NCBI RefSeq assembly: GCF_021030645.1
Contig: NZ_JACGCJ010000013.1
Coordinates: 16,408 to 80,407, forward strand
Length of the DNA stretch: 64,000 nucleotides
Direction of reading: 5' to 3'
Source: Agrilactobacillus fermenti
Lineage (GTDB): Bacteria > Bacillota > Bacilli > Lactobacillales > Lactobacillaceae
Notes under the pieces: model-generated
The model's database searches: none
Told to the model about the DNA's origin: nothing
The model's input: the letters and a program-made list of their open reading frames with translations, nothing else
Program-made: the position numbers and the translations under genes
Shown here: piece by piece, positions 16,584 to 24,524 of the stretch
Position numbering within the stretch: position 1 is the first letter of the stretch
Layout of the letters: each line of letters begins with the position of its first letter

Positions 16584-16693
16584 CGTGTTTCACAAGGCAA
16601 CGACCTCACCTAACCCGAATCACTCAAATGGAAAAGCCGCCATTTATCGTGCTTCTTATTAGTACTTAGTCGTTGACCGCCTTTGTCTCACGC
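16584..16693 (-). repeat. Dispersed 3' element, copy 2 (after copY)
   Basis: Read on the minus strand it begins inside the last codons of copY (GCGTGAGACAAAGGCGG) and ends CGTTGCCTTGTGAAACACGG. Outer arms pair through AAGGC and CGAC/GTCG. Middle arms are CTAA/TTAG and the apical hairpin is AAATGG/CCATTT. The copY stop codon TGA itself is part of the element's first line. Confidence 0.8.
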
Positions 16694-17131
16694 GCCACCC
16701 TTTAACTTAAAATCAGCGGGTAAGCAATCACAGGCCACTGCCTCTGGCGCTGTTTTGATTTTTTCAGCTAGTTGTGCTTGTAACTTCTCAATATCACTGC
16801 GGCTGAGCGTTAACTCGCCTAATAGATGGTGCACGGCCTCGCCACGACGCATCTGACATAGATGGTTGAACAGTGTCGTCGTCGCCTCATCAATTGCCCG
16901 CTGCTCCGCAATTGTTGGCCGATAAATAAATGCCCGACCCTTTTTTTCAGTGACTAATGCACCTTTTTTGACAAGCCGACCAATCAGCGTTTTGACAGTT
17001 GGCGCCTTCCACGACATCTTTTCTTGCAGGACATCGATTAAAGTCCGGCTCGTGGCAGTGCCTAGCGTCCAAACGACCCGCATGACTTCCCATTCAGCAT
17101 CGCTTATTTCTATTTTTTGTTCCACTTGCAT
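16688..17131 (-). CDS. copY: CopY/BlaI-family copper-responsive repressor
   Basis: Winged-helix repressor, about 147 aa. The DNA-binding domain holds DAEWEVMRVVWTLG, SWKAPTVKTLIGRLVKKG and KKGRAFIYRP, the BlaI/CopY pattern. In classical CopY the C-terminus carries CxCxxxxCxC, which holds Zn and is displaced by Cu. Here the tail reads ACDCLPADFKLKGGA, so the first CxC is present but the second pair is replaced by F and L. Start ATG 17131 follows AGGTGA; the upstream GTG 17140 overlaps that site. It is 59 bases downstream of the SDR gene, with a one-mismatch cop box in the gap. Confidence 0.88.
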   Translation of the reverse strand: MQVEQKIEISDAEWEVMRVVWTLGTATSRTLIDVLQEKMSWKAPTVKTLIGRLVKKGALVTEKKGRAFIYRPTIAEQRAIDEATTTLFNHLCQMRRGEAVHHLLGELTLSRSDIEKLQAQLAEKIKTAPEAVACDCLPADFKLKGGA

Positions 17132-17183
17132 CCTGTTCACCTATCCTTACGTGCACCATATGCTAACAGCATTTAGTCTAAAG

Positions 17184-17193
17184 TACAAGTTTA
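17184..17193. promoter_or_regulatory. Degenerate cop box before copY
   Basis: TACAAGTTTA differs by one base from TACAnnTGTA. On the minus strand it supplies the TTGTA part of a possible -35 (TTGTAC, 17 bases, TAGCAT). It overlaps the stop codon of the upstream SDR gene. Autoregulation of copY through a weakened site is possible. Confidence 0.4.
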
Positions 17194-17820
17194 AACATGA
17201 TGAACGCCGACATGTTTTTGCCGATATATCTTTTTAGCCATAATTGTGACAAAAGCTTGGGCATAGTCTTTGTAACTTAAGAAACTCTTGCCGTCATCAT
17301 CAGTCGCAAAAACATCATCAGTGATCACATATTTACCAGTTAACCCACCCATATAACTAAAATCAGCCGCTGGTGAAACATAAGTCCAATTCACATCTTT
17401 AGCAGCCTTCAAGGTCGCTAAAGATTGAGCCATTGCCGTTGCAGTTGGTTTAAAAGCACTCGGAAAATCAGGTGCATCTTTAAGTTGCTGCGTGTGGGCA
17501 GTATCAAGCCACAAGCTACCGGCCCCACCGACGATCATTAAATGGATCTGAGTCCCCCGTACCAATTTGATCAAGTGCTGCGTAGCTGCATCAAATTTAG
17601 TACTATCGTCTGGGAAATTAACCGCACTAACTAAGACATCCAGTGCTTGCACATCAACTGGGGTCAAAGCAAATAAATCTTTGACTAAAATCGTATAGCC
17701 TTGATCTTGATCAGTTTCTTGACGAACAATGGCCGTAACTGCCATACCGCGATTTACCGCTGCTTTAGCGATCAATGCACCAGCTTTACCATTCGCGCCA
17801 ATAATACCTACTTTTAACAT
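17191..17820 (-). CDS. NAD(P)-binding SDR-like oxidoreductase
   Basis: Atypical SDR (NAD(P)H-binding_10, YwnB-like), 209 aa. The Rossmann loop GANGKAGALI is at residues 8-17, with AVTAIVRQETDQ after the second strand, LMIVGGAGSLWLD and WTYVSPAADF later. Such proteins act on unknown small substrates or sense NADP(H). The start ATG 17820 is reasonable although no strong Shine-Dalgarno is evident (GGAGGATAAT lies just upstream). It precedes copY by 59 bases on the same strand and may share its transcript, but a link with copper is not otherwise supported. Confidence 0.85.
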   Translation of the reverse strand: MLKVGIIGANGKAGALIAKAAVNRGMAVTAIVRQETDQDQGYTILVKDLFALTPVDVQALDVLVSAVNFPDDSTKFDAATQHLIKLVRGTQIHLMIVGGAGSLWLDTAHTQQLKDAPDFPSAFKPTATAMAQSLATLKAAKDVNWTYVSPAADFSYMGGLTGKYVITDDVFATDDDGKSFLSYKDYAQAFVTIMAKKIYRQKHVGVHHV

Positions 17821-17880
17821 AATTATCCTCCGTATTTATAATCTTCATTTATCATTCTACCGTATTTTTATAAATAACGT

Positions 17881-17925
17881 TAAAAAAAGCCTTAACATTT
17901 AGAATTCAATGTTATCGGCTTTTAA
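17881..17925 (-). terminator. Terminator of the LysM protein gene
   Basis: On the minus strand GCCGATAACATT and AATGTTAAGGC pair around GAATTCTA and are followed by seven Ts. It lies about 30 bases after the stop of the LysM gene and before the SDR gene start region. Confidence 0.82.
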
Positions 17926-17953
17926 AAACGTTATTATAATTTTTTAGGTTATC

Positions 17954-18790
17954 TTAGCTTAAAACTTGAACATTAGCATACATGATACCAGCAGATGGAA
18001 TTTGTGCGTTTGGCATCGCAACATCCAACTGGCGTGAGTTACTATATGCAAAAGTACCGGTATCATTAACAGTCCGATACCAAACAGTGCCATCAGATAA
18101 CGTTATCTTTAAGCGGGTGCCCTTTGGAAAGACGGATAGATTGGCAGCCACACCACCATAACCCATATTCGAACCTAAGACAGCAGGATCATAAAAAGAT
18201 AACTTAAATGTGCCTTGATCTTGACCAGACTGAGCGACTGTTTGTGTACTTTGAGTTGCTGGTGCAGCTGGCGTCGTTTGAGCTGACTGTTGTTGAACGA
18301 CAGGGGCTTGTGTCACACTTGTCTGTTCAGCTGCTGGCGCTGTCGTATTTACCTGAGTCGCAGCCGCTTGGCTATTATCTGGAATCGTCAACGTTTGCCC
18401 TGGATGAATCAACGCATAGATACTAGACAAGCCATTAGCTTGTGCTAATGCTTGGACAGAGACGCCGTACTGCTGCGCAATCGTCCATAAAGAATCCCCT
18501 TGCTGCAAGGTCACTTGGCGTGTACTTGTTTGTTGGGTCTGTGTTTGGGTATTGGGTGCAGCTGCAGCACTAGTCTCAACTTTTTGTCCTGGGTAGATCA
18601 AGTTGGGATTTTTGATTTGGTTCGTTTGAACTAAGTCAGCCACCGTTGTTTGATTGTCGATCGCAATTTGTGATAAAGTGTCCCCCGATTTAACGGTCAC
18701 TTGTTGTGCACTGGCAACAGTTGGCGCCGCCACTGACGCTAAAAACGCTGCTGCCATTACAGATGATGAGAGTTTCTTGTTTCCCCGCAT
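17954..18790 (-). CDS. Secreted LysM protein with C-terminal double-psi beta-barrel (3D/RlpA-like) domain
   Basis: Cell-wall protein of about 278 aa. A signal peptide ending in ASA-Q (near residue 30) is followed by two LysM domains (VKSGDTLSQIAIDNQTTVAD and LQQGDSLWTIAQQYGVSVQA) that bind peptidoglycan. A Q/T/A-rich linker leads to a C-terminal domain with LSFYDPAVLG, FPKGTRLKI, VNDTGTFA and LDVAMPN. That is the double-psi barrel arrangement of 3D/resuscitation-factor-like proteins; the catalytic-type Asp residues are visible. Probably a muralytic or wall-remodelling enzyme. ATG 18790 behind AGGAGG is preferred over the TTG at 18799. Next to the metalloprotease gene on the same strand. Confidence 0.85.
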   Translation of the reverse strand: MRGNKKLSSSVMAAAFLASVAAPTVASAQQVTVKSGDTLSQIAIDNQTTVADLVQTNQIKNPNLIYPGQKVETSAAAAPNTQTQTQQTSTRQVTLQQGDSLWTIAQQYGVSVQALAQANGLSSIYALIHPGQTLTIPDNSQAAATQVNTTAPAAEQTSVTQAPVVQQQSAQTTPAAPATQSTQTVAQSGQDQGTFKLSFYDPAVLGSNMGYGGVAANLSVFPKGTRLKITLSDGTVWYRTVNDTGTFAYSNSRQLDVAMPNAQIPSAGIMYANVQVLS

Positions 18791-18933
18791 AAAAAGCAAA
18801 TCCTCCTAAAAATGTTTTCAATGGATCACATTATTCTAATAATCTAGGAAGAGTATAACACTGGGGTTATTACAAAACAGTTACCAATGTTACAAGTAGA
18901 TGTTAATCTCAATAAGAATTTATTTTTAAATTA

Positions 18934-19962
18934 TCAGAAACTACCCTGAATTTTTTGAAAAAAGGCTTTGATCTGCTGCCCTTCTTCTTGAGATTGTGCC
19001 TGAGGATAGGCTTGTGGGAAATAATTTTGTAAATTGAAAGCAGTAATCAATTGCTTAAAATCTGCACGAGCTTTGCGAATTTGTTGATCACTAGCAGCTT
19101 CATTATTGGTGATCGTTTTAACGCTGGTTTTCGTGCGCTGCAAAATTTGCGTTTGTTGTGCCGTCAGATTATCACGGTGACTAACTTTTTGAATCATCCC
19201 AGTGATCACTGCAGCCAGCGACGCCCGACCATTTTGTAGTGGATCAGCCAAAGCAGTTAAATCAGTAGGATAAGGCGTTTGTCCGGCAACCTGTTGATAA
19301 CTTTCAATGGTCATGTTTTGATGCAGCGCAGATTGCATACGCGCCAAACTAGCCTTGAGAGCTTGAATATCATAATTAGAAGCTTGTTGTACTTGTCCTG
19401 TGGCAACTTGACTAGGCGACATGACATCATGATAGGACTGAGGGGCGTGGGCTAAGCCTAAAGCATGACCAAATTCATGGATGATCACATTTAAAGTATC
19501 ATTCTCATTATTTGCCCTAGTCATATCCGCCTGGTTTAGCAGCAATAAGTGATTTGTCCCTGTCAATCCAGAATAATTCAGCAGATCATCATTAACATAA
19601 GCCAAGTAAACATCGGCTTTGCTTACATTATTAGGCTGTGGCTGAATCAGCGTTTGACCAGCTGCTTGATTCCACCAGGCAGCGGCTTGTCGAGTTAGCG
19701 CACGCTGCTGCGTATTTAAATAGCTATCGTTGTAGTATAAAACCCCTTCCTGATTGACCAGCCACCAATTATTAAGGGACTGCCAATTAGCTGGCGCTGC
19801 TTGATTGGAAACTTGATTTTGCGCCTCGCGCACCCGGCTAAAGATCTGTTGACGTTGTGTAAAATCATGATATTCTTGATAAATTTTGGGGATCATTAAA
19901 CCGAAAAATACGATCAGGCTTAAATACAGGACAAATTTTAAGCTTCGGCCGAAAATGTGCAT
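18934..19962 (-). CDS. Matrixin-like zinc metalloprotease, membrane-anchored
   Basis: Protein of 342 aa with an N-terminal uncleaved anchor (residues 9-26) and an extracellular catalytic domain. The zinc site HEFGHALGLAH begins at His162, an exact HExxHxxGxxH metzincin motif, followed by the Met-turn YHDVMSPSQ. The upstream part has LYYNDSYLNTQQRALTRQAAAWWNQ, as in M10 peptidases. The C-terminal ~120 residues are helical and unrecognised. No propeptide cysteine switch is visible. Secreted matrixins in lactobacilli have little-studied targets; the neighbouring LysM protein could be one (speculation). Start ATG 19962. Confidence 0.87.
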   Translation of the reverse strand: MHIFGRSLKFVLYLSLIVFFGLMIPKIYQEYHDFTQRQQIFSRVREAQNQVSNQAAPANWQSLNNWWLVNQEGVLYYNDSYLNTQQRALTRQAAAWWNQAAGQTLIQPQPNNVSKADVYLAYVNDDLLNYSGLTGTNHLLLLNQADMTRANNENDTLNVIIHEFGHALGLAHAPQSYHDVMSPSQVATGQVQQASNYDIQALKASLARMQSALHQNMTIESYQQVAGQTPYPTDLTALADPLQNGRASLAAVITGMIQKVSHRDNLTAQQTQILQRTKTSVKTITNNEAASDQQIRKARADFKQLITAFNLQNYFPQAYPQAQSQEEGQQIKAFFQKIQGSF

Positions 19963-19990
19963 TCGATCATCCTTAATATATAATCTTCAA

Positions 19991-20836
19991 TTAAATTATT
20001 TCTAGAGGTTGTTTGTGTGTCGGTGCTGGATAATATTGATCCAACTGTGCCAGTTCATCAGCTGTAAAAGATATGTCAGCTGCAGCAACATTCGCTAACA
20101 TATGTGCTTTTTGACCAGAACGTGGGATCGTAATTACTTCATGATGCCGTAAAACCCATGCAATTAATAACTGTTGTACAGAAATATGTTTTGCCGCCGC
20201 CATCTCTGCCAAAATTGGTTTTTGGTTAAGATAATGGCCCTGTGAAGAACCAAGTGGTGAATAACCAATACAAGCAATTCCTTGAGATTTTTGATAAGGC
20301 AATAGATCATACTCGATCCCACGACTTTGAATATTATACAACACCTCATTGACAAAGCAGTCCTGACCACCAGGTAAAGCTAACAGTGCCTTCAAATCAG
20401 CAACGTCAAAATTTGAGACACCAAAATGCTTAATATAGCCAGCTTTTTGCAAAGCCTGCATGCCAGCTAATGTTTCTGCCAATGGTGTCCCACCACGCCA
20501 GTGATACAGATATAAATCAAGATAGTCTGTCTGTAACCGGCGTAAAGATTGTTCTAAACTCTTTTTCATCGCTTTTGGCGTTGCATGAGATGGTAAAAAT
20601 TTGGAAATCAAAAAAATATTTGTCCGCTGGTAATCTTTAAGTACTTGACCAACCAATGTCTCTGACTGACCATTCCCATACATCTCCGCAGTATCGACCA
20701 CATTGATGCCTTGATCCAGCCCAGCTTTAATTGCTGCCATTTCTTGATTTGTTTGTGCCTGTGAGCCTTCACCTAGGTACCACGTGCCAATACCGATCTC
20801 TGTAAGCTTATGATTTTGAACACTTAATTGTTTCAT
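19991..20836 (-). CDS. Aldo/keto reductase
   Basis: NADPH-dependent (beta/alpha)8 reductase, 281 aa. The catalytic tetrad is visible as Asp and Tyr in VVDTAEMYGNGQSE, Lys in LISKF and His in LYLYHWRGG. Cofactor-binding elements include GYSPLGS and the C-terminal IPRSGQKAHM. Substrate unknown. Start ATG 20836 follows GGAGATGATGAT. It is divergent from a second aldo/keto reductase (20937-21803), with 100 bases between the starts; the two are clearly different subgroups rather than a recent duplication. Confidence 0.9.
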   Translation of the reverse strand: MKQLSVQNHKLTEIGIGTWYLGEGSQAQTNQEMAAIKAGLDQGINVVDTAEMYGNGQSETLVGQVLKDYQRTNIFLISKFLPSHATPKAMKKSLEQSLRRLQTDYLDLYLYHWRGGTPLAETLAGMQALQKAGYIKHFGVSNFDVADLKALLALPGGQDCFVNEVLYNIQSRGIEYDLLPYQKSQGIACIGYSPLGSSQGHYLNQKPILAEMAAAKHISVQQLLIAWVLRHHEVITIPRSGQKAHMLANVAAADISFTADELAQLDQYYPAPTHKQPLEII

Positions 20837-20936
20837 ATCATCATCTCCAAGAACTATTATAAAATAAATATTTGACTTTCCTATGACCTAACTCCTAAAA
20901 TACCATTGAAATTCAAATAAAGGAGTGCTGCTAATT

Positions 20937-21803
20937 ATGGCTGAAATCAATGCAAAAAACGCGGGCACCTTATCATTAGGCGACCGAACGTTTAATCGTT
21001 TAGGCTACGGGACCATGCAATTACCTGGAAAAGGTGTTTGGGGTCCATCTGAAAACCCCGAAAATGCCGTTAAAGTCCTACAAAGTGCGGTCGAATTGGG
21101 TATCAATTTTATTGATACCGCCGACGCCTATGGGCCCTTCTTCGCCAACTTGTTAATGAAAAAAGCCTATGCACCTTACCAGGGAGTATATAGTGATTTA
21201 TTTATATCCACCAAAGTGGGGCAGACGCGCCAAGGACCTAACTTGTGGACACCAGATGGCCGGCCAGACTACTTGCGTCAACAAGTCGAATTAAATCTCT
21301 GGTCTTTGGGTGTCGATCACATTGATTTGTTATTTTTACATCGGATTGATCCCAAGGTGCCTTTAGCTGAGCAGCTGGGTGAACTTAAAAAAATGCAAGC
21401 CGAGGGTAAGATCAAACACATTGGCCTCAGCCAAGTTAGTGTTGCTGATCTAGAAGCCGCTGAAAAGATCGTTAAAATCGATGCCGTTCAAAATCGCTAC
21501 AACGTGATTGACCGTACAGATGAGGCTGTTTTAGATTATGCCGAAGCCCATCAGCAAATTTTTGTACCTTGGTTTCCATTAGCGACTGGTAAGCTTGCAG
21601 AGCCCGGCAGTGTGCTAAGCAAGATTGCTGAAAAATACCAGGCTCAACCAGCTCAAATTGCTTTGGCTTGGTTACTACAACGTTCGCCAGTTATTTTGCC
21701 AATTCCAGGAACAGCCAATTTGGCTCACTTGAAGCAAAATGTCAGTGCCGCAAATATTAAATTAGCTAAAGCTGACTTTGACGCCATTAGTCAATTAAAA
21801 TAA
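20937..21803 (+). CDS. Aldo/keto reductase (YdbC/Aldo-keto family, second copy)
   Basis: NAD(P)H-dependent reductase of about 288 aa. Tetrad residues are in NFIDTADAYGP (Asp, Tyr), ISTKVGQT (Lys) and LLFLHRIDP (His); the C-terminal cofactor loop is IPGTANLAHLKQN. It resembles the subgroup that includes pyridoxal-type reductases. ATG 20937 behind AAAGGAG is chosen over the GTG at 20925, which overlaps that site. Transcribed divergently from the other reductase; ends at a strong bidirectional terminator. Confidence 0.9.
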   Translation: MAEINAKNAGTLSLGDRTFNRLGYGTMQLPGKGVWGPSENPENAVKVLQSAVELGINFIDTADAYGPFFANLLMKKAYAPYQGVYSDLFISTKVGQTRQGPNLWTPDGRPDYLRQQVELNLWSLGVDHIDLLFLHRIDPKVPLAEQLGELKKMQAEGKIKHIGLSQVSVADLEAAEKIVKIDAVQNRYNVIDRTDEAVLDYAEAHQQIFVPWFPLATGKLAEPGSVLSKIAEKYQAQPAQIALAWLLQRSPVILPIPGTANLAHLKQNVSAANIKLAKADFDAISQLK

Positions 21804-21818
21804 TGATGACACTTGATT

Positions 21819-21867
21819 AAAAAAGTGGCTATAAACAAAGCTAATGTTTTGTTTGCAGCCACTTTTT
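21819..21867. terminator. Bidirectional terminator (family motif)
   Basis: AAAAAGTGGCT and AGCCACTTTTT form the base and AACAAA/TTTGTT the top around GCTAATGT. It serves the aldo/keto reductase (+) and the amidotransferase operon (-). The apical part is the same motif, inverted, as in the copY and ackA terminators. Confidence 0.87.
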
Positions 21868-21890
21868 GTGTACGAACAATTAAATTTTAA

Positions 21891-21924
21891 ACGTGTGCGA
21901 AAGGCAACACCTTTTATCACACGC
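21891..21924 (-). repeat. Dispersed 3' element, short form (after the amidotransferase gene)
   Basis: On the minus strand GCGTGTGATAAAAGG and CCTTTCGCACACG pair directly around TGTTG, beginning at the base after the amidotransferase stop. It looks like the outer arms of the full element with the central part missing, and is followed by the family terminator. Confidence 0.6.
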
Positions 21925-22596
21925 TCAGCTATTGCGAATCGCTTCATAAATCATTTCGGTGATGCGCTGACCCGTACTCGTCCGCCAATCAAACTTTTGC
22001 ATCTGAGCTAGACTTTGAACCGTTTCGCTGGGTTCATCTAAGTAGGCGGCATCCGCGGCTAATAACTGGTCTAACCCAGTCTGCGTCATCTCGGGATGAA
22101 ATTGTAATCCATAGACACGATCACCAATACGGAACCCTTGCGCAGGACAATGATCATTGGTATAAATTTGCTGGGCAATATCTGGCAATTCAATTTTTTC
22201 ACCATGCCAATGAAAAACTAAACCACTGGGCAGGTCTTCAACAGTTGAAGCGACTGGGAACCACCCTAACTCTTTATAGCGCATAGGTGCAACTCGACCA
22301 TTAAACGCTAGGGCCACTTGCTGAGCACCTAAACAAATCCCAAGTACTCGGCCGCCATTTTGATAAACAGCTTTGATCAATTGCCGCTCCAATGGCAGCC
22401 AAGGTAAATCATCGTTGGCACTCATTGGACCACCCATCACAATTAGGAATGTCACTTGTTTTGGGTCAATCTTTTGAATTGCATTTGGCTCTTCATATAG
22501 CCGATGGTAAATCAATTGATCTTGAAAATGTGCCGCGATTGTTTCTAGCAAACCCGGACCTTCGTGGGGCACATGCATGATAATATCAATTTTCAC
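21925..22596 (-). CDS. Class I glutamine amidotransferase (GuaA-like)
   Basis: Triad amidotransferase of 223 aa resembling YfeJ/GMP synthase GATase proteins. The nucleophile Cys88 is in GICLGAQQ; the His-Glu pair is in LQFHPEMTQTG; VMGGPMSANDD forms the oxyanion region. No synthetase domain is fused, so the acceptor is unknown. GTG 22596 follows GAGGTGA, which overlaps the stop of the YibF-like gene (6-base gap), so the gene is translationally linked to the YibE/F pair. Its stop is directly followed by a short form of the dispersed 3' element. Confidence 0.88.
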   Translation of the reverse strand: MKIDIIMHVPHEGPGLLETIAAHFQDQLIYHRLYEEPNAIQKIDPKQVTFLIVMGGPMSANDDLPWLPLERQLIKAVYQNGGRVLGICLGAQQVALAFNGRVAPMRYKELGWFPVASTVEDLPSGLVFHWHGEKIELPDIAQQIYTNDHCPAQGFRIGDRVYGLQFHPEMTQTGLDQLLAADAAYLDEPSETVQSLAQMQKFDWRTSTGQRITEMIYEAIRNS

Positions 22597-22602
22597 ACGT
22601 AT

Positions 22603-23376
22603 TCACCTCTTACTTTTAGAAATCATGCGGTGACGCCAGCGTACGACCAAGAACGTAGTAAATGGTACCGTTAACGTCACAGCAATCATGGATAGGATCA
22701 CTGACGCCACCTCAGTAATAAATAGTTTATCATTGATCAATAAAGCTGGCGAATATTTCAGCTCGATAAACCAAATGAATAAAGCTAAATAACCTCCAAA
22801 GAAGCCAAAGAACAAAGTATTATAAGCCGTGCCCATAATTTTACCACCGATGATTCGACCGTCATGATATAGCCGTTGATCCGTCAGATCTGGCGTTTCT
22901 TCAATCAATTCATTTAAGGCACTGACCATCGCGATACTAGCTTCCGCAATGGCCCCCAACGCACTCATAAGCAGCATCGCAGTCGCCACCTGGCCAAAGG
23001 ACACGCCAATCAGTACGGAAAAAACACCTAATTCTTCATTTGTCTCATTCCCGAAGCCTTGTAACTGCCCAAAATACTGAACTGGCAAAATTAATAAGAC
23101 TAGTAACACGATCGTCAACACGGAAACAATATAAGCAATTGTCCCGGTTTTCAAACCCACCGGACTGAAATAGATAATGATTGCCAGAATCACTAAGCCA
23201 GAGATAAAAGCAGTAGCTAAGGGTGGTGTGCCTAAAGCAATCAGTAAGATCACAAAGAAAATAGCTAGAAAATTCAGAATCATCCCACCAAAAATACTAA
23301 AGGTATCTTTACCAGTGACTAATAACAATAAAACTAACAAAATAAGTGCTAAGGCACTGACGACTCCTAAACTCAT
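22603..23376 (-). CDS. YibE/F-like family membrane protein (YibF-like)
   Basis: Integral membrane protein of 257 aa with about seven hydrophobic segments. The family motif GAIAEASIAMVSALNEL is present at about residues 140-156, a counterpart of GAIMDESTDITSAMHQL in the upstream partner. YibE/F proteins are found in pairs in Firmicutes; their transport role is not established. The start overlaps the end of the upstream YibE-like gene by four bases. Co-transcribed with the partner and the amidotransferase. Confidence 0.82.
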   Translation of the reverse strand: MSLGVVSALALILLVLLLLVTGKDTFSIFGGMILNFLAIFFVILLIALGTPPLATAFISGLVILAIIIYFSPVGLKTGTIAYIVSVLTIVLLVLLILPVQYFGQLQGFGNETNEELGVFSVLIGVSFGQVATAMLLMSALGAIAEASIAMVSALNELIEETPDLTDQRLYHDGRIIGGKIMGTAYNTLFFGFFGGYLALFIWFIELKYSPALLINDKLFITEVASVILSMIAVTLTVPFTTFLVVRWRHRMISKSKR

Positions 23377-24473
23377 CGTTTACCTCCTATAAATCGGCCA
23401 GCTAGTGCGCTGGTCAACGGTACAGTTAATACGATACCGATGGCACTAACTAGTGATTGTACTAAACCGAGATACATGGTCCAGTTGAAGGTTTCGACAA
23501 TGCTATTGCCATTTCGCAAATACAAAATGGCCATTGGAATCGTATCCGCCATGAAAATTAGAAATAAGATGCTGATCAACGGACCAATAATTTGCTTACC
23601 CATATTTAAACCAGAGCGAAACACCTTGTGAAAGGGCAATCCTGGATTTTCATATTTAAGTTGATGCATGGCTGAAGTAATATCAGTACTCTCATCCATA
23701 ATTGCACCCAGCACCCCAATCATAACCTGTGCCAAAAAGATTGTTTTAGGCTGCTGCACGGCATAGCTCACAGCTTCATAATGTATCCCCTGCTCATGAG
23801 TCAATTTTAAAACGAGTAAAAACAGTAAAAAACTGACCGAAGTCGCTGTAATTGTGGCTACCGATGAAACAAACATTTCCGCATTAAGGCCAAAAATCAA
23901 ACCAATTGTAAATAACGTAAACAAAACAACTAACACGGCAAAAATAGGCAGCAGATGCTTCCCGTTATGGCGTAGTTCTAATTGAATCGCCAAAATAAAT
24001 AACAAAACATTGACCAATAGACTTAAAATAGATAGGGCACCTTTTTTACGGACAATCACTAAAATCAGCAAAATGGTCAGCCAAATCAATGTCACGATCA
24101 ACGTATCGCGTTTTTGGCCAATAATGACGGATTTACTAGGTGATTTAGCATTCAAGGTAACCAAAACTTGTTGCCCCGGATGATACTTCTGGTCTAATGC
24201 TTGAGAATAAGTATAGGTATTATGTAAATTAAATTTTTTATTTTTATGTTGCCCATTCAATATTTTTAAGGTAATATTTTGCGTCGTAGAATAGTCTACA
24301 TTTTGATGGGTATCTTCATTTTTATGTTTGCTCAATGTTTGGGTCGCTGTGACTTGGGCAACTGTATATTTGTATAAAAAAGCGTTATGGCGCATAAAAA
24401 TCGTCAGGCCAATGCCCATTACTAAAACAAGTGCAATGATCCAAAGATTGATTTGTTTTTTTGTCTGCTTCAT
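23373..24473 (-). CDS. YibE/F-like family membrane protein (YibE-like)
   Basis: Membrane protein of about 366 aa: an N-terminal helix, an extracellular domain of roughly 100 residues (with LKILNGQHKNKKF and the G-Q-V-L-V-T-L strand), then about seven helices with the family motif GVLGAIMDESTDITSAMHQL. The open frame extends to ATG 24506, but that codon has no Shine-Dalgarno, whereas ATG 24473 follows GGAAAGAAG. First gene of a three-gene unit with the YibF-like protein and a glutamine amidotransferase, divergent from the antiporter gene. Confidence 0.82.
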   Translation of the reverse strand: MKQTKKQINLWIIALVLVMGIGLTIFMRHNAFLYKYTVAQVTATQTLSKHKNEDTHQNVDYSTTQNITLKILNGQHKNKKFNLHNTYTYSQALDQKYHPGQQVLVTLNAKSPSKSVIIGQKRDTLIVTLIWLTILLILVIVRKKGALSILSLLVNVLLFILAIQLELRHNGKHLLPIFAVLVVLFTLFTIGLIFGLNAEMFVSSVATITATSVSFLLFLLVLKLTHEQGIHYEAVSYAVQQPKTIFLAQVMIGVLGAIMDESTDITSAMHQLKYENPGLPFHKVFRSGLNMGKQIIGPLISILFLIFMADTIPMAILYLRNGNSIVETFNWTMYLGLVQSLVSAIGIVLTVPLTSALAGRFIGGKR

Positions 24474-24524
24474 TGCTTCGCTTCTTTCCGAAATATTTAA
24501 TTGCATACCTAAAGGAGGCTCATT

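Noticed and set aside
19991..21803. Recent tandem duplication of aldo/keto reductases
   Set aside because: The two proteins differ throughout, including around the catalytic residues, and belong to different subgroups.
21891..21924. Operator for the amidotransferase operon
   Set aside because: It lies after the stop codon, not at a promoter, and matches the closing arms of the 3' element family.
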